Below, piece after piece: positions 1 to 5,458 of a DNA stretch of 9,379 nucleotides. The position numbers were made by a program, and so were the translations under genes. Source of the DNA: Microcaldota archaeon (GTDB lineage Archaea; Micrarchaeota; Micrarchaeia; Burarchaeales; Fermentimicrarchaeaceae); contig JAPLWT010000063.1 of the NCBI GenBank assembly GCA_026396455.1, forward strand, positions 1-9,379, in the 5' to 3' direction. The first letter of the stretch is position 1, and every line of letters starts with the position of its first letter. The notes beneath the pieces were generated by a model. It did no database searches and was not told where the DNA came from. It worked only from the letters and a program-made list of their open reading frames with translations.

Positions 1-670
1 GCCAGCTTGCCGTAGCCTGCATCAGCTTGAACTTATGCGCCTCCATCATTGCGTTTGCGTGTATCCTAACCAGGTACACCCCCAGAATTATCGTTGCAAG
101 AATCCCTATTCCAATCTCCAGAGAGAAAAGGAAGCTTAGCAGTTCCCATACCGCTACAATAAAAATCGGCGAGAAGGGGATTACTAGGGAGAGCATATAG
201 ATATGCTGCTTCAAGCTCCCGACTCCCCCAGAAAGCATAGCAAAAGAGTAGGAGATGAACGAGTTGATAAGCCATGTTCCCATAAACAAGAGGAACAGCG
301 AGGTGTAAATGAAGGAGTTCATGAGTGTGCCAACCTCCTGCCATTCTCCCGGCTTCGCAGTCAGGATGACGAACAGCACTGAAACTATACAGGCATTTAT
401 AACTCCTACAAGGATGTTCATTGTGATTCCTGCAAATGACGCCTCTTCAAGGCTTCTTCTTAATGATGCAGAATGCCCAATAAACGAATAAAACCATCCC
501 GTCCAGTTCATCAGGCTATGCCTAGGAGTTTCTTCACTGCTCGCCCTTATCTGTGCTACCGCGCAATCCGAGCAACGACTGCCAAAGGCCTTGCACTCTT
601 CGCAGAGTGGCTTTCCGCATTCTGAGCACCTCGAAACAGCATCCTTGCCAGGGTGGTAAGCACACTCCAT
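1..670 (-). CDS. Zinc-finger plus Yip1-like integral membrane protein (3' end cut off)
   Basis: The gene reads inward from an ATG at 670 and runs off the left edge, so only the first 223 residues are seen. Residues 3-36 hold a compact Cys/His cluster (C3, H6, C15, C18, C23, C26, C33, C36), with the C-x2-H plus paired CxxC spacing of archaeal B-box-like zinc fingers. A short linker follows. Four hydrophobic segments, at about 82-104, 118-146, 158-182 and 184-203, with a Gly-rich turn (SGGVGSLKQ, 147-155), resemble the Yip1 membrane domain family. Function in archaea is not established; a membrane organisation or trafficking-like role is only inferred from the fold. There is no Shine-Dalgarno, and a TATA-like box at 700-707 predicts a leader of about 9 nt. 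Further transmembrane segments may lie beyond the edge. I am confident it is a real gene and moderately confident of the family. Confidence 0.8.
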   Translation of the reverse strand, partial: MECAYHPGKDAVSRCSECGKPLCEECKAFGSRCSDCAVAQIRASSEETPRHSLMNWTGWFYSFIGHSASLRRSLEEASFAGITMNILVGVINACIVSVLFVILTAKPGEWQEVGTLMNSFIYTSLFLLFMGTWLINSFISYSFAMLSGGVGSLKQHIYMLSLVIPFSPIFIVAVWELLSFLFSLEIGIGILATIILGVYLVRIHANAMMEAHKFKLMQATASW

Positions 671-699
671 TCAAATCGATACATTAACTTTCAGCCGGT

Positions 700-707
700 T
701 AATATAG
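700..707 (-). promoter_or_regulatory. TATA box for the zinc-finger/Yip1-like gene
   Basis: On the minus strand the bases read TATATTAG-like (GCTATATTAA context). Its centre is 34 bp upstream of the ATG at 670, which predicts a transcript start near 679 and a leader of roughly 9 nt. This is inferred from spacing only. Confidence 0.45.
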
Positions 708-721
708 CTTTCTGAAAAGAA

Positions 722-740
722 GTTAAAAATAAGAAAAAAA
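722..740 (-). terminator. Oligo-T terminator after the 57-residue gene
   Basis: Just past the TGA at 743-745 the minus strand carries two T tracts (T7, then T5). Archaeal RNA polymerase terminates at such U-rich stretches without needing a hairpin. It separates the small gene from the Yip1-like gene downstream. Confidence 0.4.
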
Positions 741-742
741 GC

Positions 743-916
743 TCATATGTTCCCAATCCCGAACTCCACTCTGCTGGCATTTATAGGAGTTGGACAGCAT
801 ACGAGCAGCAACCTCTCGCCGTTCTTCTTTATGAATGAGGTCACATTCCTCCTGTCCAGGAATGAGACGAGCTCATCGATTTCCTCATCCTTGAGCTTGC
901 TTATATCCATTTTCAT
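743..916 (-). CDS. 57-residue protein of unknown function
   Basis: I do not recognise this gene. The first 30 residues form an acidic, probably helical segment (DISKLKDEEIDELVSFL). A strand-like stretch (GERLLLVCCPTP) with a Cys pair and a short Gly-rich end (FGIGN) follow. There is no signal peptide or membrane segment. I chose the ATG at 916 because GAGGTG lies 6 nt upstream; a GTG at 925 would sit inside that ribosome binding site. A good TATA box (957-964) and a T-rich terminator (722-740) bracket it, which supports a real short transcript. The opposite strand is also open over much of this span (747-956), but it has no comparable start signals. It lies 76 bp downstream of the Hsp20 stop and could be co-transcribed with it. 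It could be a small regulator or a lineage-specific protein; neither is shown. Confidence 0.55.
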   Translation of the reverse strand: MKMDISKLKDEEIDELVSFLDRRNVTSFIKKNGERLLLVCCPTPINASRVEFGIGNI

Positions 917-920
917 CTTG

Positions 921-947
921 ACCACCTCTTCACTGCTAAAAGGTGGT
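921..947. repeat. 7-bp inverted repeat in the promoter of the 57-residue gene
   Basis: ACCACCT (921-927) and AGGTGGT (941-947) are exact reverse complements separated by 13 bp. One arm covers the ribosome binding site of the gene starting at 916. The other falls between the TATA box (957-964) and the predicted transcript start near 935. It could be an operator for a repressor, or an RNA hairpin hiding the ribosome binding site if transcription starts further upstream. Confidence 0.5.
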
Positions 948-956
948 TTTGCCTGA

Positions 957-964
957 TATTTAAA
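957..964 (-). promoter_or_regulatory. TATA box for the 57-residue gene
   Basis: The minus strand reads TTTAAATA, a close match to the archaeal TATA consensus. It predicts a transcript start near 935 and a leader of about 20 nt that includes the GAGGTG ribosome binding site. Confidence 0.55.
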
Positions 965-992
965 GGGGCGGAAGGGGGGTAACTTTCCAGGT

Positions 993-1532
993 TCATTCTA
1001 TGGGTATGCTCTCAGCTTTCGGCTTGCTCTTCTCTTTCTTCTGAAGGCACACTTCTAGTACCCCATTTTTGTAGTTTGCCTTGGCGCTCTTTGAATCCAC
1101 TGCAGAAGGCAGCTTAACCTCTTTGTAGAAATCCGCCTCCTCACACGGAGCCGATATCGTCAGCGTTCTATCAGTCGTATTAAGCTTTATTTTGTTCTTG
1201 TCAACTCCCGGGAGCTCAACAATTACGGTTATGCTATCTTCCCTCTCGATCACATCCACAAGCGGCTCCCTCTTGTCAGCTATCATCGGCCCCTTTATTG
1301 TTGGCTTTACATTCCCGAACTGCTGTATCACGGGCTTGCCGTCAGGGCCCACCCTCATGTTCACCCCGAAAACAAGGGGCTCACCGCTCTTTAGATCGCT
1401 AAACCCCGCCCCCATCGCCCTCTTCATCAGCTCATCCATTACCCTTCTGATATCGTCAAAATCCCCGAATACGTCGTCACCAAAGAAATCAAAAGGGTCG
1501 CCAAAATCTCTCTTCTTCTTCCTGTCAGCCAT
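993..1532 (-). CDS. Hsp20 / alpha-crystallin family small heat shock protein
   Basis: This is an ATP-independent cytoplasmic chaperone that holds unfolding proteins as large oligomers. The 179-residue product has a Phe/Asp-rich N-terminal arm (DFGDPFDFFGDDVFGDFDD, 9-27), then an archaeal signature (MRVGPDGKPVIQQFGNVKP, 59-77). The alpha-crystallin domain spans about 90-165, with ELPGV at 106-110 and the family hallmark NGVLEV at 156-161. A C-terminal I-x-I motif (IPI, 176-178) normally docks into neighbouring subunits. The start is the ATG at 1532, preceded by GGTGAG. The longer open frame to 1634 would run into the upstream gene and past the promoter. A strong TATA box lies at 1567-1574. I saw no convincing Phr-type heat shock operator. 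The family call is secure. Confidence 0.95.
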   Translation of the reverse strand: MADRKKKRDFGDPFDFFGDDVFGDFDDIRRVMDELMKRAMGAGFSDLKSGEPLVFGVNMRVGPDGKPVIQQFGNVKPTIKGPMIADKREPLVDVIEREDSITVIVELPGVDKNKIKLNTTDRTLTISAPCEEADFYKEVKLPSAVDSKSAKANYKNGVLEVCLQKKEKSKPKAESIPIE

Positions 1533-1566
1533 TCTCTCACCTTCCCATATTAGATTAGAACGAGAA

Positions 1567-1574
1567 AATATAAA
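1567..1574 (-). promoter_or_regulatory. TATA box for the Hsp20 gene
   Basis: The minus strand reads TTTATATT inside a longer A/T-rich block (1565-1580). Its centre is 38 bp upstream of the ATG, which predicts a transcript start near 1546 and a 14-nt leader carrying GGTGAG. The box lies in the short gap after the upstream gene's stop (1591), so Hsp20 can be expressed independently. Confidence 0.6.
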
Positions 1575-1590
1575 TTTATTTCCAGATAAC

Positions 1591-2091
1591 TCATCCTTTC
1601 GCAGCTTTCCCCTTCTCAACAAGCCTCTTGGCAAGCTCGGCCCTGTTTATGAGCTTCTTGTTGAAATCCTCCTTCTCTTCAGCAGTCATGAGCTTCCCGT
1701 AAACGAACTTGGTGTACTCCTGCGAAGTCTGGGAGATGTCCAGTAAAATTGTATGCAGTTGCGGCACAGACAGTTTCAACTCCTCCGGTCTAATCACGTC
1801 TATCCCTATTGGCCCGTACCTGAAACACACGTTCAAGATGGCGTTGAAATCACGGGCTAGAAGCGTCACCTCGGCCGATGTGGAGTGCATCCCCTCGAAC
1901 TCTATAGGTTCATCGATGCTCCCGGTAGCATAAACTACTCCGGGTTCGTGCGTCAGCCTGGTCACCATATCCACCATGGAATTCTGTATGATCTCCGGCG
2001 AATTGCCATGTATGTCAAAATACATGACCGTCAAAAGCCCGCCTTTTTTGACTATTTCGTCATTAACTTCCTCAACACTTTTATTGGCCAT
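1591..2091 (-). CDS. Probable conserved archaeal protein of unknown function (166 aa)
   Basis: I do not assign a function. The protein is soluble, with no signal peptide or membrane helix. It appears to alternate strands and helices: LLTVMYFDIHGN (19-30), a helix (32-47), GVVYATGSIDEPIE (51-64), a segment containing HSTSAEVTLLARD (69-81), and CFRYGPIGIDVIRPEEL (89-105). This looks like a small alpha/beta, perhaps ferredoxin-like, fold. A long helical C-terminal tail (108-166, with DISQTSQEYTKFVYGKLM) ends Lys-rich. I recall similar proteins annotated as hypothetical in other archaea, but that is memory, not a search. The ATG at 2091 follows GAGGTTG with good spacing. The TATA box (2136-2143) begins directly after the hisS stop, so it has its own promoter between translation (hisS) and chaperone (Hsp20) genes. 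Confidence 0.85.
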   Translation of the reverse strand: MANKSVEEVNDEIVKKGGLLTVMYFDIHGNSPEIIQNSMVDMVTRLTHEPGVVYATGSIDEPIEFEGMHSTSAEVTLLARDFNAILNVCFRYGPIGIDVIRPEELKLSVPQLHTILLDISQTSQEYTKFVYGKLMTAEEKEDFNKKLINRAELAKRLVEKGKAAKG

Positions 2092-2135
2092 CTGACAACC
2101 TCTTCAGCTCGTTAATACATTTCTGTTTGAGTTAG

Positions 2136-2143
2136 AATATATG
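2136..2143 (-). promoter_or_regulatory. TATA box for the 166-residue conserved gene
   Basis: The minus strand reads CATATATT immediately after the hisS TAG (2144-2146). It predicts a transcript start near 2115 and a leader of about 24 nt with the GAGGTTG ribosome binding site. Confidence 0.5.
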
Positions 2144-3442
2144 CTACCCATTCTTAATTAATTCTATGCATTCCTCCAAGCCGACAAGCTTCTCCTCTCC
2201 GCTCTCAAAGTTTCTGAGCTTCACCTTACCCTGCTTCATTTCCTCCTTGCCTATTATGACCACGAATGGAATCTTCAGTGAATTTGCATAGTTGAGTTGC
2301 TTTCCAAGGGACCGGCTCCTCAGATCGAACATTGCGGGTATGCCGCTTCCCCTGAACTTCTTCGCAGCTTTCAGAACCTCGTCAGTGCAACTCTCATCCA
2401 CACCTGCGACGAATACGCCCCTCCCGCTTTTCACATACTCTTTCGCCATAACTTCGGCAATTCTGTCAATGCCAAAGCTGATTCCAGTTGCAGGTATATC
2501 CTTTCCAAGGAAGAGCCCTATCATCCTGTCATACCTGCCCCCGCCTGCCAGGCTTCCCACCCCCCCTGGGAAGAATACCTCAAAAATCGGGCCGGTGTAA
2601 TACTCCATCCCCCTTGCCAGGCTGAAATCCACCTTGAAATACTCCTCCCTGCCGATCTTTCCAGCACAGGCAAGCACTTCCCTCACTTCCTCAATTCCCT
2701 CCTTGCCCTCCTGTATCCCGCCTATGAGCCTCTCCGCTTCCTTGAGGACCTCATCAGCTTCTCCCTTGATTGATAGAAGTTCCATGAGTTTCTTGCCAGC
2801 TTCCTTTGGAATTCCTCTCTGCGAGAATTCCCCAAAAACCTTCTCCTCGCCGATTTTATCCAGCTTGTCTATCGCTCTGAATGCGTCATCAACCTTGCTC
2901 CCCTCAACTCCTGCAAATTTTATCATTGCGGACAGAATCTTCCTGTCGTTCAGCCTCATTGTAAACTCCTTGAAACCAAGCTCAATGAACACATCCACCG
3001 CGCAGGCAGCTATCTCAGCATCCGCAAGCATGCTCTCGGAGCCAACTATGTCCACATCAGCCTGCAGGAATTCCCTGAATCTCCCTTTTGCAACATCGCC
3101 GTATCTCCAAACCCCGCCAATCTGGTACCTTCTGAAAGGCAGGGGTATGCTCGGGTTCATCGCAATGAACCTAGCCAGAGGCACAGTGAGGTCATACCTC
3201 ATCCCCAGCCTTCTTCCGCCCCTGTCCTCAAAATTGTATGTTTCATTCAGTATCTCGGCACCCCCTGCACCCTTTGCCGACAACACCTCCCAGTTCTCAA
3301 GCGCAGGAGTCTCAAGGGGCTGGAAACCGTAGAGCCTGAAAACCCTCCTTATTCCGTCAAGCATTCTTTCCCTTACATCCATCTCCTCGGGCTTGATGTC
3401 CCTCATCCCCCTGGGAGTTGAAATAGCCTCAGGACTAGCCAT
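2144..3442 (-). CDS. hisS: Histidyl-tRNA synthetase
   Basis: This class IIa aminoacyl-tRNA synthetase charges tRNA-His with histidine using ATP in the cytoplasm. The 432-residue length is normal. MRYDLTVPLARF is at 81-92. Motif 2 spans about 103-131 (FRRYQIGGVWRYGD, then GRFREFLQADVD). The histidine-binding signature is LARGMEYYTG (275-284), with a second Gly-rich loop AGGGRYD (299-305). Motif 3 is ATGISFGIDR (318-327). An anticodon-binding domain fills about 342-430 (VFVAGVDES, FDLRSRSLGKQLNYA, FVVIIGKEE). I chose the ATG at 3442 because GAGAGGTG sits just upstream; a GTG nine bases further up lies inside that site. Its own TATA box is at 3545-3552, leaving a leader of about 80 nt, longer than others here. 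The upstream fumarase operon is on the same strand but 157 bp away. The assignment is secure. Confidence 0.97.
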   Translation of the reverse strand: MASPEAISTPRGMRDIKPEEMDVRERMLDGIRRVFRLYGFQPLETPALENWEVLSAKGAGGAEILNETYNFEDRGGRRLGMRYDLTVPLARFIAMNPSIPLPFRRYQIGGVWRYGDVAKGRFREFLQADVDIVGSESMLADAEIAACAVDVFIELGFKEFTMRLNDRKILSAMIKFAGVEGSKVDDAFRAIDKLDKIGEEKVFGEFSQRGIPKEAGKKLMELLSIKGEADEVLKEAERLIGGIQEGKEGIEEVREVLACAGKIGREEYFKVDFSLARGMEYYTGPIFEVFFPGGVGSLAGGGRYDRMIGLFLGKDIPATGISFGIDRIAEVMAKEYVKSGRGVFVAGVDESCTDEVLKAAKKFRGSGIPAMFDLRSRSLGKQLNYANSLKIPFVVIIGKEEMKQGKVKLRNFESGEEKLVGLEECIELIKNG

Positions 3443-3544
3443 AGATAACACCTCTCATGAAAGCGCAGCTAGAGAAAAGGAAAATGTCAATGAAGTAAAT
3501 TCCCTCTCTGCATTCTACCACGTAATCTAACATATGGTTTTGTT

Positions 3545-3552
3545 TATTTAAA
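3545..3552 (-). promoter_or_regulatory. TATA box for hisS
   Basis: The minus strand reads TTTAAATA within a T/A-rich run. The predicted transcript start is near 3525, giving a leader of about 80 nt. The adjoining minus-strand T5 (3550-3554) may also serve as a terminator for the fumarase operon. Confidence 0.55.
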
Positions 3553-3599
3553 AAGCTACTTCTTAAGCCTAAGCTTTCAGGCAAGAGCTGCACAGACTT

Positions 3600-4103
3600 C
3601 TATTGTCGAAAAAACTTTCCACCAGTCGCTGCCACCACGAGCGGCCCGAATTTCTCAAATTCAAGCTGCCAAACAGCCTCGGCCGTTCCCAGCTCGAGCC
3701 AGTCAACTGAAACGACCCTTTTCACCTTGCTTGCTGCCAGCGCGCCGCATCCGCCAGTGAAAAGCAGGTAAATGCAATCGTTCTCTTCCATGGCTTCATA
3801 ACTTTCCTTGTTCATGCCGCCCTTTCCTATGATTGCTTTCGGCTCGTACTTCCATACGAATGCAGGAGTGTTATTGTTCATTCTAGACGAGGTGGTTGGC
3901 CCCGCAGAAAGGACTTCCCACGCACCGCCAATCTTTCTCACAAGCGGGCCGCAATGGTATACCACTGTCCTCTTGCCGCATGGTGCCTCCTCGCTTAGTG
4001 ATCTCTTTATTGCCTTGTCGCGCATCGTGTATACCTTGCCTGTGAGGTAAACAATGTCCCCTAACCTGAGTTTCGGGAACTTTTCACTTGCGTCTAAATC
4101 CAC
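3600..4103 (-). CDS. fumB: Fumarate hydratase class I, beta subunit (C-terminal domain subunit)
   Basis: With the alpha subunit this forms a two-subunit, oxygen-sensitive [4Fe-4S] fumarase that interconverts fumarate and malate in the (partial) citric acid cycle. The 167-residue product shows the beta-subunit signatures LRLGDIVYLTGKVYTMRDKA (12-31), CGPLV (51-55), AGPTTSSRMN (67-76), GKGGM (93-97) and WLELGTAEAVWQLEFEKFGPL (135-155). The start is a GTG at 4101-4103 with GGAGGT just upstream. The frame has a stop six codons before it, so no other start is possible there. Its first 10 bases overlap the end of the alpha gene, which implies translational coupling. L-tartrate dehydratase beta is the main alternative because the families are related. 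The central-metabolism role is inferred from the archaeal context. Confidence 0.93.
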   Translation of the reverse strand: MDLDASEKFPKLRLGDIVYLTGKVYTMRDKAIKRSLSEEAPCGKRTVVYHCGPLVRKIGGAWEVLSAGPTTSSRMNNNTPAFVWKYEPKAIIGKGGMNKESYEAMEENDCIYLLFTGGCGALAASKVKRVVSVDWLELGTAEAVWQLEFEKFGPLVVAATGGKFFRQ

Positions 4104-4903
4104 CTTACCTCCCCTCCCTTAATGCGCATTCCTGCTCTTCTTGCGCACCAGCACTGGATATTCACTGCCACGGGCAGTGCGCCGGTGTGGGTTGCAGCGG
4201 TCTCCATGTTGACGCCCAGACAAGTCGTTTTTCCACCAACTCCCATCGGTCCTATTCCCAGCGCGTTAATCTCTTTCAGTAGCTCCCTCTCCCTTTTGTT
4301 TGGCCTGTCTATCCTTCGCAGCAAGGCCTTTTTCGCCAGCAAAGCGCAATGGTCTATTGTTCCCCCTATGCCCAGCCCAATGATGACGGGCGGGCACGCC
4401 TTTCCGCCTGCAAGCCTTACTGTTTCGAGAGCGAACTCCTTTATCCTCCCCCATCCATCCAGTGGGTTCAGCATTGCAACCATGCTCATATTCTCGCCCC
4501 CACCGCCTTTGGGCATATACCAAACATCAGTATAGCCAGTGTCGCAATGAACAAAATTTACAAAAGGCGCGTCCGTTCCAGTGTTATCTCCTGTATTCTC
4601 CCTGGTTAACGGGTCAACCATATTCGGCCTTATAACGGCCTCCTTTGTCGCTTTTCTCACAACTGATTCAAAATCAATTCCAGGCATCTTTTTTCCAAAA
4701 ATGAAGAATATGGGCCAGCCAGTGTCTTGGCAAAGCGGGATGTTCTTTTGCTTTGCTATCCTTATGTTTTCCAGAATACACTCCATTTGCACTTTCGCGG
4801 TTCCCTTTTCTTTTTCAGCTGCCTTCCTTATTGCTTTCTCTACATCCCGAGGTAGAACTGTAACGCTCTTTCTCACCAGCTCAAATGCCTCTCTCTCAAA
4901 CAT
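4094..4903 (-). CDS. fumA: Fumarate hydratase class I, alpha subunit (Fe-S domain subunit)
   Basis: This is the cluster-binding half of the split class I fumarase. The 269-residue product has LCQDTGWPIFF (57-67), RENTGDNTGTDAPF (101-114), MPKGGGGENMS (130-140), ACPPVIIGLGIGGT (169-182), GIGPMGVGGKTTCLGVNME (216-234) and LPVAVNIQCW (243-252). By family comparison the three [4Fe-4S] ligands are most likely C58, C170 and C251. C228 and C253 are additional cysteines nearby. The ATG at 4903 follows only a weak AAGGG. The TATA box centred near 4932 predicts a transcript start about 4 nt before the ATG, so the mRNA is leaderless or nearly so. The beta gene overlaps its end by 10 bases. Tartrate dehydratase alpha is a less likely alternative. 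Confidence 0.94.
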   Translation of the reverse strand: MFEREAFELVRKSVTVLPRDVEKAIRKAAEKEKGTAKVQMECILENIRIAKQKNIPLCQDTGWPIFFIFGKKMPGIDFESVVRKATKEAVIRPNMVDPLTRENTGDNTGTDAPFVNFVHCDTGYTDVWYMPKGGGGENMSMVAMLNPLDGWGRIKEFALETVRLAGGKACPPVIIGLGIGGTIDHCALLAKKALLRRIDRPNKRERELLKEINALGIGPMGVGGKTTCLGVNMETAATHTGALPVAVNIQCWCARRAGMRIKGGEVRWI

Positions 4904-4927
4904 AGCAAACCCTTATCAGCAATAATA

Positions 4928-4937
4928 GTTATAACCA
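4928..4937 (-). promoter_or_regulatory. TATA box for the fumarase operon
   Basis: The minus strand reads GGTTATAACT. Its centre is 29 bp from the alpha ATG, so the transcript would have almost no leader. It shares the 116-bp divergent region 4904-5019 with the promoter of the plus-strand gene at 5020. Confidence 0.5.
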
Positions 4938-4990
4938 TTTGGTCTAAAGATTCCCTAACAATTTCCTCTACTTTGAATGGCAAATAGATT

Positions 4991-4998
4991 AATATATA
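4991..4998 (+). promoter_or_regulatory. TATA box for the leaderless gene at 5020
   Basis: AATATATA is centred 25 bp before the ATG at 5020. That is the normal TATA-to-start distance, so the transcript should begin at the A of the start codon. No ribosome binding site is present, in agreement with leaderless translation. Confidence 0.6.
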
Positions 4999-5019
4999 CC
5001 TTCTTGCTAACCTCTACTC

Positions 5020-5364
5020 ATGGCAAAGCATTTCGGAACAGATGACGTAACTAAAGATGAGAACCTATTCGGTTTCGCGATAATAATAGTCACTACAGTA
5101 GTAGTCATGGCCCTCGTATACATGCAGCAGGGGTTGAGCATATACACCCTCATCATACCGCTCGTAACCGTTGCTGCCCTGTTCTTTGCTTACGAGACCT
5201 TCAAGGCATTCCTGAGGATGGTAGGGAAGGAGCTTGAGAAGGGCAAGAGCGAAGCAGATGAGGACTATGTAAAGAGGAAGCTGCTCATGCTCGTATGCCC
5301 AAAATGCAAAGCTAAGAACCCATCAGATTCAACCTGTTGCTTCAACTGCGGGGAGAGGCTATAA
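5020..5364 (+). CDS. Two-helix membrane protein with cytoplasmic zinc-ribbon tail
   Basis: I do not recognise a named family. The 114-residue protein has a short polar N-terminus, two hydrophobic helices (about 17-36 and 41-60) joined by a tight turn (QQGLS), and a charged linker (63-88). It ends in a zinc ribbon with C93, C96, C106 or C107, and C110 (CPKCKAKN, CCFNCGERL). The helical hairpin would leave both ends on the same side. Positive charges after helix 2 suggest that the zinc ribbon faces the cytoplasm. Small membrane-anchored zinc ribbons are common in archaea; roles in membrane docking of other proteins are speculative. The gene is apparently leaderless. Its stop codon overlaps the next gene's TATA-like box (5360-5366), so the two plus-strand genes are close but separately promoted. 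Confidence 0.8.
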   Translation: MAKHFGTDDVTKDENLFGFAIIIVTTVVVMALVYMQQGLSIYTLIIPLVTVAALFFAYETFKAFLRMVGKELEKGKSEADEDYVKRKLLMLVCPKCKAKNPSDSTCCFNCGERL

Positions 5365-5366
5365 AT
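5360..5366 (+). promoter_or_regulatory. TATA box for the thioredoxin-fold lipoprotein gene
   Basis: TATAAAT overlaps the TAA stop of the preceding gene. It predicts a transcript start near 5388 and a leader of about 70 nt to the ATG at 5459. A weaker alternative, AATTAAAG at 5397-5404, would suit a leaderless start at 5423. Confidence 0.4.
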
Positions 5367-5401
5367 TACTTCTTTTCCAAATCTACTTTGATGATGAATT
5401 A

Positions 5402-5436
5402 AAGATCTGAAGCCTCCGGCTTATGAAGAAGATCTT
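5402..5436 (+). repeat. Nested inverted repeat in the lipoprotein leader
   Basis: Outer arms AAGATCT (5402-5408) and AGATCTT (5430-5436) are exact reverse complements. Inside them AAGCC (5410-5414) and GGCTT (5418-5422) form a second stem with a TCC loop. The alternative ATG at 5423 falls in the internal loop. If transcription starts near 5388 this would be a leader hairpin, ending 12 nt before AGGT (5449-5452). Confidence 0.45.
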
Positions 5437-5458
5437 GAGTTCTGAAATAGGTCATTAT

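Noticed and set aside
747..956. Plus-strand open frame of 69 codons opposite the 57-residue gene.
   Set aside because: It lacks a ribosome binding site and TATA box, its Ser/Leu-rich product looks like an antisense shadow, and the minus-strand frame has complete signals.
2297..3332. Several long plus-strand open frames inside hisS.
   Set aside because: The minus strand encodes a full-length synthetase with all class II motifs, and the plus-strand frames are Ser/Pro-rich shadows without start signals.
3435..3533. Minus-strand 32-codon open frame ending just inside the start of hisS, a possible upstream regulatory ORF.
   Set aside because: Its ATG lies only about 15 bp from the centre of the hisS TATA box, so it would be upstream of the transcript start. 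It has no ribosome binding site and no His codons.
4094..4103. Gene overlap in the fumarase operon, considered as a frameshift or fusion break.
   Set aside because: Both subunits are complete at normal lengths with their own starts, and split fumarase genes are the usual archaeal arrangement.
5391..5445. Possible C/D box guide RNA: ATGATGA (C box), CTGA, ATGAAGA and CTGA in order.
   Set aside because: Only the C'-to-D spacing (12 nt) is canonical. The C-to-D' spacing is 9 nt and the D'-to-C' spacing is 12 nt instead of the usual 12 and 3-5, there is no closing stem, and the second half overlaps a possible coding start.
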